A stretch of DNA of 64,000 bases from Bacillota bacterium (lineage in GTDB: Bacteria > Bacillota > Clostridia > Peptostreptococcales > Acidaminobacteraceae): NCBI GenBank assembly GCA_025210655.1, contig JAOARG010000034.1, forward strand, positions 62,001 to 126,000. The letters run 5' to 3'. The notes below the pieces were generated by a model that saw nothing but the letters and a program-made list of their open reading frames with translations, made no database searches and had not been told where the DNA came from. Every line of letters begins with the position of its first letter. Positions within the stretch are counted from its first letter, which is position 1. Of the stretch, positions 52,841 through 61,154 are shown piece after piece. Position numbers and translations under genes: made by a program.

Positions 52841-53713
52841 TTACAAATAGTTGATCAATTTATTGACTAACCTATCAATCATATGACTATCATCAACTTC
52901 AACCCTAGGTATATTAAAACAATCCTCCCCAATAAATTCTGAGTCTAGACTCTTATTTACCAGTGATATTACTTTTGAACTTTCAACACCGCATCCCTCT
53001 GCTATTCTCAAATTGCTATCAAAGTCGGACTTCCTATATCTGTGGTAGTCGTTTATTAAAATGATTTTTTTTGACATTTTAAGAGCTTTTGTCACACCAT
53101 CATTTATATATCGGGGAAGTATAATTACTATATTTTCATATCTTTTTTCCCTTCCAATATAGTTAAGCAATGTCTCCATATTATCTTTGCCAAAAAAGTT
53201 AAAATCCTTTGGGTTGATAAATCCAGATATATACCCATCTTCTATATTTAAATCCAAATCCCCATTTTTTCTTGTCGAAAGTCTATAGAGAACCTTGGAC
53301 ATATTGAGTTTATCAACTTTACTCCCTGTAAAAATATCATAGTCTATAAGGAGAGTACTTTTTCCCTTATTATCTAGAACCCTAGCTAAGGAAGATGCAA
53401 TAGTATTTTTCCCCACGCCACCCATAAATGAATACAGACTATAAATATTATAGAGACCATCTGCATTAAAAAGTTCAGATATAGACTCCCTATAATTAAG
53501 AATATTTTCTGAAGGATCTATTGTAAGGACTTCTGCTGATTCATTTAATATAATTATTTTATTTAAGCTCTCATCTATATCCACTTTATAGTGCCATTTT
53601 TCATTAGCAGTGGATATACATATCAAATCATCATAATAGTCTCTTAGATAGGATAAAAAACATGTTAATCTACTATCATCTATATTTGTAATATATATGG
53701 GGTATTTCCTCAT
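52841..53713 (-). CDS. tadZ: TadZ/CpaE-like ATPase
   Basis: 290 residues. A receiver-like N-terminal domain (residues 1-85) is followed by a ParA/MinD-type ATPase with the deviant Walker A SFMGGVGKNTIASSLARVL near 94-112 and STLLIDYDIFTGSK. The Asn after the signature Lys is unusual (Ser or Thr is usual). TadZ proteins place the pilus machine in the cell. First gene of the operon. Confidence 0.85.
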   Translation of the reverse strand: MRKYPIYITNIDDSRLTCFLSYLRDYYDDLICISTANEKWHYKVDIDESLNKIIILNESAEVLTIDPSENILNYRESISELFNADGLYNIYSLYSFMGGVGKNTIASSLARVLDNKGKSTLLIDYDIFTGSKVDKLNMSKVLYRLSTRKNGDLDLNIEDGYISGFINPKDFNFFGKDNMETLLNYIGREKRYENIVIILPRYINDGVTKALKMSKKIILINDYHRYRKSDFDSNLRIAEGCGVESSKVISLVNKSLDSEFIGEDCFNIPRVEVDDSHMIDRLVNKLINYL

Positions 53714-53775
53714 TTAACCACCTCGTTTCCTAGTATAGCATATGAATACATATATTTCCATAGATTTTTAAAGAC

Positions 53776-53804
53776 TTGACTTACTTTCTTTTCTTTGATA
53801 AAAT
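53776..53804 (+). promoter_or_regulatory. Promoter of the hyd maturation operon leader
   Basis: TTGACT, exactly 17 bases, TAAAAT. It lies 290 bases before the first start codon, leaving room for a long leader. Confidence 0.7.
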
Positions 53805-54036
53805 ATTAACAAATAAGATTGTTGGCGAGTTCATTCTTTCCAATGACCTTCATCGAACCACCTAAGGGAGTAGAGTTACTCTTATCCCAAAGGGAACATG
53901 CAAATCAAATTTCATATTAACAACATTTTTACATTTATTCTTTTATATACCAAGTATGTATAATTCTCCATTTTTATATATAAATGAATTTAAAAATGCT
54001 GTGTTAGTATGAAACTTTGTTATTTCTTTAACGTTT

Positions 54037-54070
54037 GCGTCTTCCCTGAAAGACGTTTTTTTATTTTTTT
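54037..54070 (+). terminator. Leader terminator before the TM1266-type gene
   Basis: CGTCTT (54038-54043) pairs with AAGACG (54050-54055) and is followed by a T-rich tract (TTTTTTTATTTTTTT). It lies 25 bases before the ribosome site, between promoter and gene, and no other plus-strand gene lies upstream for it to terminate. Confidence 0.65.
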
Positions 54071-54094
54071 GATTTATTGTCAGGAGGTGTATTT

Positions 54095-54346
54095 ATGAAG
54101 AAGATAGCAGTAATCGGAGCAGTATTAGATAATCCATCTAAGAGTCAGAATAAGTTTAACGAAGTAGTAGGAACATATAAACATATAGTTATGGGGAGAA
54201 TGGGAATACCTTTTATTGATGAAGATATTTCAGTAGTTTCTGTAACTGTAATGGGAAGTCTTGATGAAATAAACAGTCTCACTGGCAAACTAGGCAACAT
54301 TGACGGGGTTAATGTAAAGACATCTATATCGAAGAGGGAATTGTAA
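54095..54346 (+). CDS. TM1266-type putative [FeFe]-hydrogenase system regulator
   Basis: 83 residues from the ATG at 54095, after CAGGAGGTG; the frame opens six codons earlier. IAVIGAVLDNPSKSQNKFNEV and YKHIVMGRMGIPF are typical of the small ACT/NikR-like proteins encoded with hydE and hydG. They are called iron-only hydrogenase system regulators, though the function is not established. One base separates its stop from the hydE start. Confidence 0.92.
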   Translation: MKKIAVIGAVLDNPSKSQNKFNEVVGTYKHIVMGRMGIPFIDEDISVVSVTVMGSLDEINSLTGKLGNIDGVNVKTSISKREL

Positions 54347-54347
54347 A

Positions 54348-55394
54348 ATGAATATTAAAAAAATAATTGATTCACTTTATGAGACAAATCAAAGTAGCAA
54401 AGAAGAACTGGCTTATATTATAAACAATATAAGCGGTGAAGATTTCCAATATCTTCAAGAAAGAGCTTATGAAACGAAAGAAAAGCACTATTCAAACACA
54501 GTATTTATGAGAGGCTTAATCGAATTTACAAATTACTGTAAAAGAGATTGTAGCTACTGTGGGATAAGACGTTCAAATAAGGATGCAGATAGATACAGAC
54601 TATCTGTAGATCAAATCCTTGAATGCTGCAAAACTGGTTATGAGCTAGGATTTTCTACTTTCGTATTGCAAGGTGGAGAAGATCCATATTTCACTGACGA
54701 AATAATATGTGAAATAATCAGTAAAATCAAAGAACTGTATCCTGACTGTGCAGTGACCTTATCTATTGGGGAAAAGTCTAAGGAAAGCTATCAGAAATAC
54801 TACGATGCTGGTGCAGATAGATTCCTTTTAAGGCATGAAACTGCTAATCATGATTTATATGATTCTATTCATCCTGAAATGACACTAAACTCAAGAATTG
54901 AGTGTCTAAATTCACTTAAAGATATTGGCTATCAGGTTGGTGCTGGTTTTATGGTTGGAATTCCAGGTCAAACAACAGAAAATCTGGTTGAAGATCTTTT
55001 ATTCCTTAAGGATTTAGAGCCACATATGATTGGAATTGGACCATTTATACCACACAAGAAAACACCTCTTGGAAAATACGAAGGTGGTACAGTGGAAAAA
55101 ACATTGATTATGCTTTGCCTTACAAGATTGTTATTACCAAAGGTTTTACTTCCTTCTACTACGGCTTTAGGAACCCTAGATAGTTTAGGTAGAGAGAAGG
55201 CTCTTAAATCAGGAGCAAATGTTGTAATGCCAAATCTCTCACCTACCGATCAAAGAGAAAAATACGAACTATATGAAAATAAGATCTGCACAGGTGACGA
55301 AGCTGCTCACTGTAGAGTCTGTATAGAAGCAAGGATTAATTCAACTGGAAATGTAGTGGATATGTCAAGGGGCGACCACGTTGACTACCTTTAG
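54348..55394 (+). CDS. hydE: [FeFe]-hydrogenase H-cluster radical SAM maturase HydE
   Basis: 348 residues. Radical-SAM cluster: IEFTNYCKRDCSYCGIRRSN near 61-80. The accessory cluster cysteines are kept in CTGDEAAHCRVC near the C-terminus, spaced Cx7Cx2C as in Thermotoga HydE. HydE acts on the HydG product during synthesis of the diiron subcluster. First of three maturases in order E, G, F. Confidence 0.97.
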   Translation: MNIKKIIDSLYETNQSSKEELAYIINNISGEDFQYLQERAYETKEKHYSNTVFMRGLIEFTNYCKRDCSYCGIRRSNKDADRYRLSVDQILECCKTGYELGFSTFVLQGGEDPYFTDEIICEIISKIKELYPDCAVTLSIGEKSKESYQKYYDAGADRFLLRHETANHDLYDSIHPEMTLNSRIECLNSLKDIGYQVGAGFMVGIPGQTTENLVEDLLFLKDLEPHMIGIGPFIPHKKTPLGKYEGGTVEKTLIMLCLTRLLLPKVLLPSTTALGTLDSLGREKALKSGANVVMPNLSPTDQREKYELYENKICTGDEAAHCRVCIEARINSTGNVVDMSRGDHVDYL

Positions 55395-55406
55395 GAGGAC
55401 TTAAAT

Positions 55407-56783
55407 ATGTTTATAAAAAAGACTGAAATAGAAAATTTACTAAAAGATAATCACAGTGTTAGTGTTGACAGACTGGAAGAAATTCTAGAAAAAGCTGTTG
55501 GACTAAAGGGTCTATCACATGAAGAAATTGCACTTCTTCTAAATGTAGAAGATGGCGATATGCTAAAAAAAATATACAGTGCAGCTGGTAAAATCAAAGA
55601 TACTATTTACGGAAATAGAGTTGTTATGTTTGCACCACTTTATATAAGTAACTACTGTGTAAACAACTGTACTTACTGTGGTTACCAACATTGCAATGAC
55701 TTCCCTAGAAGAAGACTAACAAAGGAAGAAATTGAGCAAGAAGTAATCCTTCTTGAAAAGATGGGACACAAGAGAATAGCTCTTGAAGCTGGTGAAGACC
55801 CTGTAAACTGTTCAATTGACTATGTCCTTGATTCTATCGAAACTATTTACAATACTAAAAACGAAAACGGAAATATCCGTAGAATAAATGTAAATATAGC
55901 CGCTACAACAGTAGAAAACTATAAAAAGTTAAAAGATAAGGATATTGGAACATATATACTTTTCCAAGAAACTTACCATGAAGAAAACTATAAAAAGTAC
56001 CACCCTAGATCAGTTAAGGGTAACTATGAGTATCATCTAACTGCTTTTGATAGAGCTATGGAAGCTGGAATTGATGATGTTGGTGGTGGTGTATTATTCG
56101 GACTTGCTGATTATAAATTTGAGGTTCTTTCCCTAATGTATCATAATGAACATCTTGAGAGAGAATACGGAGTAGGTTTCCACACAATATCAGTTCCTAG
56201 ACTTAAAAAGGCTGAAGGTATGACCCTTGATCAGTTCCCACACATTGTGTCAGATGAAGAGTTCAAGAAAATCGTTGCTATCATTAGACTCGCAGTACCT
56301 TTCACAGGACTTATTCTTTCAACTAGAGAGTCTGTTGAAATGAGAAAAGAAGTTCTAGATTATGGTGTAAGTCAGGTTAGTGCTGGATCATGTACAGGTG
56401 TTGGTGGATACAAAGAAAACGAAATGGGTGAATCTGTAGACCAGTTTATTACTGAAGATAATAGAAGTCCTATAGAAGTTGTTAAATCCCTTATAAAGTC
56501 TGGATATATTCCTTCATACTGTACTGCATGCTATAGATCTGGTAGAACTGGTGACAGATTTATGCAGCTTGCTAAAAATGGTCAAATACTAAATGTATGT
56601 AATCCAAATGCACTTATGACACTTGCAGAGTATATTCTTGATTATGGAGATAATGAGCTTCATGAGTTAGGATTCAAACTAATTGATGAACAAGTAAAAC
56701 TAATTAAAAATGAAAAAATTAAAGCATTAACTGCTGAAAATATTGAAAAAATCAAATCCGGAGAGAGAGATTTATTCGTATAA
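55407..56783 (+). CDS. hydG: [FeFe]-hydrogenase H-cluster radical SAM maturase HydG
   Basis: 458 residues. HydG splits tyrosine to give CO and cyanide bound to iron. The SAM cluster is YISNYCVNNCTYCGYQ near 76-91; the C-terminal CTACYRSGRTGDRF begins a CX2CX22C motif that holds the auxiliary cluster with its dangler iron. AGGAGGAC precedes the ATG. Confidence 0.97.
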   Translation: MFIKKTEIENLLKDNHSVSVDRLEEILEKAVGLKGLSHEEIALLLNVEDGDMLKKIYSAAGKIKDTIYGNRVVMFAPLYISNYCVNNCTYCGYQHCNDFPRRRLTKEEIEQEVILLEKMGHKRIALEAGEDPVNCSIDYVLDSIETIYNTKNENGNIRRINVNIAATTVENYKKLKDKDIGTYILFQETYHEENYKKYHPRSVKGNYEYHLTAFDRAMEAGIDDVGGGVLFGLADYKFEVLSLMYHNEHLEREYGVGFHTISVPRLKKAEGMTLDQFPHIVSDEEFKKIVAIIRLAVPFTGLILSTRESVEMRKEVLDYGVSQVSAGSCTGVGGYKENEMGESVDQFITEDNRSPIEVVKSLIKSGYIPSYCTACYRSGRTGDRFMQLAKNGQILNVCNPNALMTLAEYILDYGDNELHELGFKLIDEQVKLIKNEKIKALTAENIEKIKSGERDLFV

Positions 56784-56803
56784 ACAGGACAGGAGGCTCT
56801 ATT

Positions 56804-57994
56804 ATGATAAAGACACCACATGGAAATAGAATTCATATTGCTATCTACGGAAACAGAAATGCAGGTAAATCTTCCCTAATGAATGCTATCATAGGACAAG
56901 AAATATCAATTGTATCTGATGTAATGGGAACAACTACTGATCCTGTTACAAAGGCAATGGAACTAATACCTCTTGGACCAGTTCTTTTCATAGATACAGC
57001 AGGACTTGACGATATTGGAGAATTGGGATTAAAAAGAGTAGAAAAATCTGAGAAAATACTTCAGAGAACCGACTTTGCAATTTATGTTTCTGATTGTAAT
57101 GATGATTTTTCTGATTATGATATCTTTACTAGAAATTTTAAAAAATTCAACATTCCCCATCTTCATGTAGTTAATAAAATAGATACCGCTTCTGAGAATA
57201 GAATTACTGAAATTCAAGAACTTTTCCCTAAGGCACAATTAGTATCAGCAATGGACTTTCAATCAATACTAAGCCTTAAGGATAGATTAATATCAGAGAT
57301 AGAAGATAAGCAAATAGATCCACCTATAGTTGGTGATATCTTAGAATACAACAGTAACATGATTATGGTTGTACCTATAGATTCTGAAGCTCCCAAGGGA
57401 AGAATTATACTTCCTCAAGTACAGCTAATAAGAGATGCCCTTGATCATGGTATAAAATCCTATGTAGTAAGGGATACAGAACTAGAAGATGCACTAAAAA
57501 ACATAAAAGATGTTGATTTAGTAGTAACAGATTCCCAAGCATTTAAGAAAGTAAGTGAAATCGTACCTGAAAATATAGCACTTACTTCATTCTCAATACT
57601 ATATGCAAGATATAAGGGTGATTTAAAATCCTTTGTAGACGGTCTAAAAATACTTGAGGAGAATAGAAAAAGTCTTAAGGTACTGATTTCAGAATCATGT
57701 ACCCACAACTTCTCCCACGAAGACATAGGAAGGGTCAAAATACCTGCCCTACTTCAGAAGAAGTATCCTGATTGTCAATTCGATTTTGAATTCCAAATGG
57801 GACACGATTTTCCAAACAACCCATCACCATACGACATGATAATCCACTGTGGATCTTGCATGCTTAACAAAAAGACAATGATTACAAGAATTGATATGTG
57901 TGAAAAGCTTGGTGTTCCCATTACCAATTATGGGATATTATTGGCTCATTTGACTGGTATACTAGATAGAACAGTTTCTATGTTTGAGATTTAG
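56804..57994 (+). CDS. hydF: [FeFe]-hydrogenase maturation GTPase HydF
   Basis: 396 residues. The GTPase domain has GNRNAGKSSLMNAIIG, TTTDPV, DTAGLDD and NKID. The C-terminal Fe-S site follows the CxH...CxxC pattern: ESCTHNFSHE and HCGSCMLNKK. HydF is the scaffold that delivers the diiron subcluster to the hydrogenase. Last gene before a GTCGTAGG-type inverted repeat. Confidence 0.97.
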   Translation: MIKTPHGNRIHIAIYGNRNAGKSSLMNAIIGQEISIVSDVMGTTTDPVTKAMELIPLGPVLFIDTAGLDDIGELGLKRVEKSEKILQRTDFAIYVSDCNDDFSDYDIFTRNFKKFNIPHLHVVNKIDTASENRITEIQELFPKAQLVSAMDFQSILSLKDRLISEIEDKQIDPPIVGDILEYNSNMIMVVPIDSEAPKGRIILPQVQLIRDALDHGIKSYVVRDTELEDALKNIKDVDLVVTDSQAFKKVSEIVPENIALTSFSILYARYKGDLKSFVDGLKILEENRKSLKVLISESCTHNFSHEDIGRVKIPALLQKKYPDCQFDFEFQMGHDFPNNPSPYDMIIHCGSCMLNKKTMITRIDMCEKLGVPITNYGILLAHLTGILDRTVSMFEI

Positions 57995-57997
57995 TGC

Positions 57998-58119
57998 CGT
58001 GGGTCGTAGGTCGTAGGTGGTTGGTCGGAAGAACTTTTTTAAGGTAGTCTAGATGCTCAAAGAGCCCTAGACTATCTAAACTCCCTTCCGACCCACGAAC
58101 CACCACCTACGACCCACGA
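57998..58119. repeat. GTCGTAGG-type inverted repeat with inner hairpin
   Basis: The left arm carries GTGGGTCGTAGGTCGTAGG and GGTCGGAAG; the right arm carries CTTCCGACCCACG and CACCTACGACCCACG. The centre holds TAGTCTAG-AT-GCTC paired with GAGC-C-CTAGACTA. It sits between the convergent hydF and HD-GYP genes. Confidence 0.85.
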
Positions 58120-58145
58120 AAAAAAGCGCCATAAGCGCTTTTTTT
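58119..58145. terminator. Bidirectional terminator
   Basis: AAGCGC-CCATAA-GCGCTT with seven A before and seven T after. Serves hydF and the convergent HD-GYP gene, whose stop codon overlaps it. Confidence 0.85.
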
Positions 58146-59229
58146 ATATCTCATACTCACCATCAATAAAACTAGTGAGATTTGTCATCAAATCAACTTC
58201 TTCTATTGGTTTTTTAGTTTCTAAATCAACTATTCTTACAACTGGTCTTGTAGGATATGCCTTGTTGTTTTTAACTACTATTCCTACCCTTCCATCTGTT
58301 AGCTGAACTGAAGATCCTACTGTATATACTGCAATGTTTTCTATAAAACTACTTAGTATGGAAGGATCTATATTGTATACTGATTCTGCATTTAAAACCT
58401 CTAGGGCTTCATATACAGACATTTTTGTTCTATATGATCTATCTGATATCATGGCATCAAACATATCGCATATGGTTACTAATCTAACGTATACTGGTAT
58501 TTGATTACCTTGCAGACCCTCAGGGTATCCGCTACCATCAAGTCTCTCATGATGGAAATAAATTATTTGTTTTGTTATTGGTGAAATTACTGTGTCGGAT
58601 CTAACCATATCATATCCATGCTTTGAGTGTTCCTTCATTGTTTCATACTCATCAGTTGAATACTTTCCTGGTTTATTTATTAGTTCATTGTCAATTCTGC
58701 TTTTCCCAATATCGTGTAATAAGGCACCAATTCCTATTTTTTCAACAGTTTTCTTGTCTAATCCTAAACTTTTAGCTGTTAAAATAGATAGAACGGCAAC
58801 ATTTACACTGTGGGTGTATGTATACATGTCTGTTCCCATCAGTTCAATCATATTATAAAGCATTTTAGGGTTTGAATACACTTCCCTTACCATGCTTTGT
58901 ACGATTTTCTCAACATGATTATAGTCATCCATAGGTATCATAGATGATGCGCTTTTATGACCATTAATAAATCCTGTATCATTAAAAATTTCTTTTAGAG
59001 AAGATACAGCTTCCATTACTAATGATTCATCTACGTATGTTTCAAGTTCAATATCGTGACTCATATCATCATCTATATATATATAATTTATATTATTTTT
59101 ATCAAGACTCTTTATATGGTTATCTTTAAGAACAGTATTTTTAGACAATAGCAACTTACAAGAAGATGAATAAATTGACTTCCCTAGCATTTCTCCTACT
59201 GCCTTATCGCTCACTTTTATTATTCTCAT
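58144..59229 (-). CDS. HD-GYP domain protein, probable c-di-GMP phosphodiesterase
   Basis: 361 residues with the same plan as the protein at 18315: N-terminal domain (about 1-110), then HSVNVAVLSILTAK, GALLHDIGKSRI (HD), and FHHERLDGSGYPEG (GYP), then a C-terminal beta domain (VGSSVQLTDGRVGIVVKNN). AAGGTGGCAGG precedes the ATG. It sits between the hydrogenase maturation genes and the hydrogenase-related regulatory genes but reads separately. Confidence 0.9.
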   Translation of the reverse strand: MRIIKVSDKAVGEMLGKSIYSSSCKLLLSKNTVLKDNHIKSLDKNNINYIYIDDDMSHDIELETYVDESLVMEAVSSLKEIFNDTGFINGHKSASSMIPMDDYNHVEKIVQSMVREVYSNPKMLYNMIELMGTDMYTYTHSVNVAVLSILTAKSLGLDKKTVEKIGIGALLHDIGKSRIDNELINKPGKYSTDEYETMKEHSKHGYDMVRSDTVISPITKQIIYFHHERLDGSGYPEGLQGNQIPVYVRLVTICDMFDAMISDRSYRTKMSVYEALEVLNAESVYNIDPSILSSFIENIAVYTVGSSVQLTDGRVGIVVKNNKAYPTRPVVRIVDLETKKPIEEVDLMTNLTSFIDGEYEI

Positions 59230-59349
59230 CCTGCCACCTTCTACACACCATTAGTAATTAATTTCCTAATAATTATTTTATAATAAATCATAGATTATTA
59301 CAAACATAAAAAAGAGAGCATAATTGACACACACTCCCTATCATCCCAT

Positions 59350-59511
59350 TTATTGTTCAATTTTTCCTATGGCAGTAAGTATAAATCCACCTACTAGTCC
59401 AAAAGTACCAAAAAATAATTTTGTGTATAGTGACAAACCTATATATCCACCAAGAAATAGTAAAGCTACTGTTATTATAATTAAAACTAATCCGATTTTT
59501 CTTAACTCCAT
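59350..59511 (-). CDS. 53-residue membrane protein
   Basis: ATG at 59511 after AGGGAGTAAT; TAA at 59350-59352. Two hydrophobic helices (LVLIIITVALLFLGGYIGL and FGTFGLVGGFILTAI) are joined by a short SLYTKLFF loop. No family recognised. It follows the HATPase gene by 33 bases on the same strand and is probably its last operon partner. Confidence 0.75.
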   Translation of the reverse strand: MELRKIGLVLIIITVALLFLGGYIGLSLYTKLFFGTFGLVGGFILTAIGKIEQ

Positions 59512-59544
59512 AATAATTACTCCCTAACTTTAGAAAAGAAAGAT

Positions 59545-60090
59545 TTACTTTCTAATTTCTTCTATACCCTCAGCTATATATTCCTTTAGCCACATTATTA
59601 CATCGATATTATCTATAGGAACCTCATTCCCAAGGGTCTTTCTAATTTCTTTAGTATTGAGACAAAATCCTTCTTCATTATACTTATGTGTATATATAAG
59701 TTCTAGAAGTGGATTAGACAATATAACTGTTATTATTGTATCTGCCATGTTTCCTAGGGGAACCCTATCTATGTGAGAGTACTTGAAAGTAGCCTTCACT
59801 TCAGTCCCAACGCCTACCTGAGACTTGATTTCAAACTCACCATCACAGGCTTCAGCACTTGATTTAAACATAGGAATTCCAAGACCGACCTTACGTGTTG
59901 TCCTTGTAGTATAAAACGGATCTACAACCCTTCTAAGGGTCTCATCATCCATACCTCTTCCATCATCCTTTATCATTATTGTAAGAAGATCATTTTCAAC
60001 ATCTTCTATTACTGCGATTCTTACAGAATCTGAATTTGCCGATATTGAGTTTTGGGCTATATCAAGTATATGAAGCGAAAGTTCTCTCAT
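59545..60090 (-). CDS. HATPase_c ATP-binding protein of the hydrogenase regulatory operon
   Basis: 181 residues, a histidine-kinase-type ATP-binding domain without a phosphorylatable His domain. N-box: LHILDIAQNSISA; G1: IKDDGRGMDDE; F-box: DPFYTTR; G2: KVGLGIPM. The C-terminal 65 residues are a separate helical part. Proteins of this kind occur in the gene set upstream of electron-bifurcating HydABC hydrogenases in Clostridia and Thermotoga-like anaerobes. Its target is unknown. Confidence 0.88.
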   Translation of the reverse strand: MRELSLHILDIAQNSISANSDSVRIAVIEDVENDLLTIMIKDDGRGMDDETLRRVVDPFYTTRTTRKVGLGIPMFKSSAEACDGEFEIKSQVGVGTEVKATFKYSHIDRVPLGNMADTIITVILSNPLLELIYTHKYNEEGFCLNTKEIRKTLGNEVPIDNIDVIMWLKEYIAEGIEEIRK

Positions 60091-60114
60091 ATAAATTCTC
60101 CTCTACTAAAATAC

Positions 60115-60822
60115 TTATTTCAAATTTTCCATTATATCATCAATAGATTTCTCATTAACTTCTATAGAATTATCCTTTTCAGAGATTTGAAAAAGATCAT
60201 GGGAATCCGAGTTCCTTATAAACTTATACCCTGATAAATAGGGATACTTTTTAATAAATTCTTGGTACTTTGATTCATTAGATAATTCTAAGGTTCCTAT
60301 TTCATAATCCTTCGGTATAAAACCTAAACTGGAAATAATACTAAAGGATTTTCTATCTATATGGGATGGTACTACTACTCCACCAAGTTCCTTAACTATT
60401 TCAAGGGTTTTTTTGATTGTAATATTTATAGATAGAAATAGGGGATAATTATAATCTCCCACATGATTATCATCCTTATCAAAAATCATCTGATTACCGT
60501 AGTTATCAATCTGATTTTTCAATGGCATCCTATAGCCATCAAGGATATCATCAAACTTTTCCGCTGTATCAACATCTTTGAAGAAACACAGTATGTGAAC
60601 ATCTTCAATGGTTTGAAGCTCAATGCCCGGTATTACTAATATATCTTTATCTTTAGCTACCTCAACACAGGCCCTACAATTTTTAGTGCTATTATGATCA
60701 GTTATTCCAATTACGTCAAGTTCTTTCAAAATACTCATATTGACAATGTTATTTGGTGTCATATCATCACTTGAGCATGGTGATAGTGCCGTATGAATAT
60801 GAAGATCATAATATAGTTTCAT
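60115..60822 (-). CDS. PHP-domain protein of the hydrogenase regulatory operon
   Basis: 235 residues. YYDLHIHTALSPCSSDDMTP, GITDHNSTKNC, IPGIELQT and the later SHIDRKSF and NSDSHDL give the full PHP metal site. Probably a phosphoesterase. The ATG overlaps the stop of the DRTGG gene (TAATG). Same conserved neighbourhood as its partners. Confidence 0.88.
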   Translation of the reverse strand: MKLYYDLHIHTALSPCSSDDMTPNNIVNMSILKELDVIGITDHNSTKNCRACVEVAKDKDILVIPGIELQTIEDVHILCFFKDVDTAEKFDDILDGYRMPLKNQIDNYGNQMIFDKDDNHVGDYNYPLFLSINITIKKTLEIVKELGGVVVPSHIDRKSFSIISSLGFIPKDYEIGTLELSNESKYQEFIKKYPYLSGYKFIRNSDSHDLFQISEKDNSIEVNEKSIDDIMENLK

Positions 60823-61154
60823 TATTCTATACCCATTTCATATAGACATTTAAAAATTTGATAGGGTGACATATCAGTACTTAGTACTGCGATATTTTCA
60901 GCATTTGCCTTTTCAATTGTTTCAGGCTCAACTTCTATGCCATCTGGAATAATTATACCCGACATTTCAAGAAGAGAAGCAACTGCTACAGAATTAGTAT
61001 GGGTTTGAACTGTTATCCAAAGATTTCCCTTTTTTCCTTTGGCCATAACCCAACTTAATAAGTCACATGAATCAACTCCACTTACTATCATTTCTCCATC
61101 ATGAGTATTTGTTAAAAATGAAAATCCTTTCCCCTCAAGCTCTTTAAGTTTCAT
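60822..61154 (-). CDS. DRTGG-domain protein
   Basis: 110 residues from the ATG at 61154, with GGAGGGAAAAG upstream; the frame opens at 61169. MIVSGVDSCDLLSWVMAKG and TVQTHTNSVAVASLLEMSGIIIP are typical of the small DRTGG proteins near hydrogenases, which probably bind an adenine nucleotide. A second DRTGG-type gene opens the same operon at 62904. Overlaps the Fe-S sensor gene by 11 bases. Confidence 0.82.
   Translation of the reverse strand: MKLKELEGKGFSFLTNTHDGEMIVSGVDSCDLLSWVMAKGKKGNLWITVQTHTNSVAVASLLEMSGIIIPDGIEVEPETIEKANAENIAVLSTDMSPYQIFKCLYEMGIE

Larger units (their letters stand above)
53714..54094. other. Leader region of the hydrogenase-maturation operon
   Basis: No gene is seen. 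The promoter at 53776-53804 is followed by a GC-richer block at about 53820-53900 that can fold: GTTCATT / AATGA with GAAC, and GGGAGTA-GAG-TTACTC with TCCC. After an AT-rich stretch comes a T-tailed hairpin at 54037-54070, then the ribosome site of the TM1266-type gene. The order promoter, structured block, terminator, gene is that of an attenuated leader. No known riboswitch class was recognised. Confidence 0.5.

Noticed and set aside
59324-59527. 67-codon plus-strand frame
   Set aside because: Antisense to the 53-residue membrane protein, which has a good ribosome site and clear hydrophobic helices.
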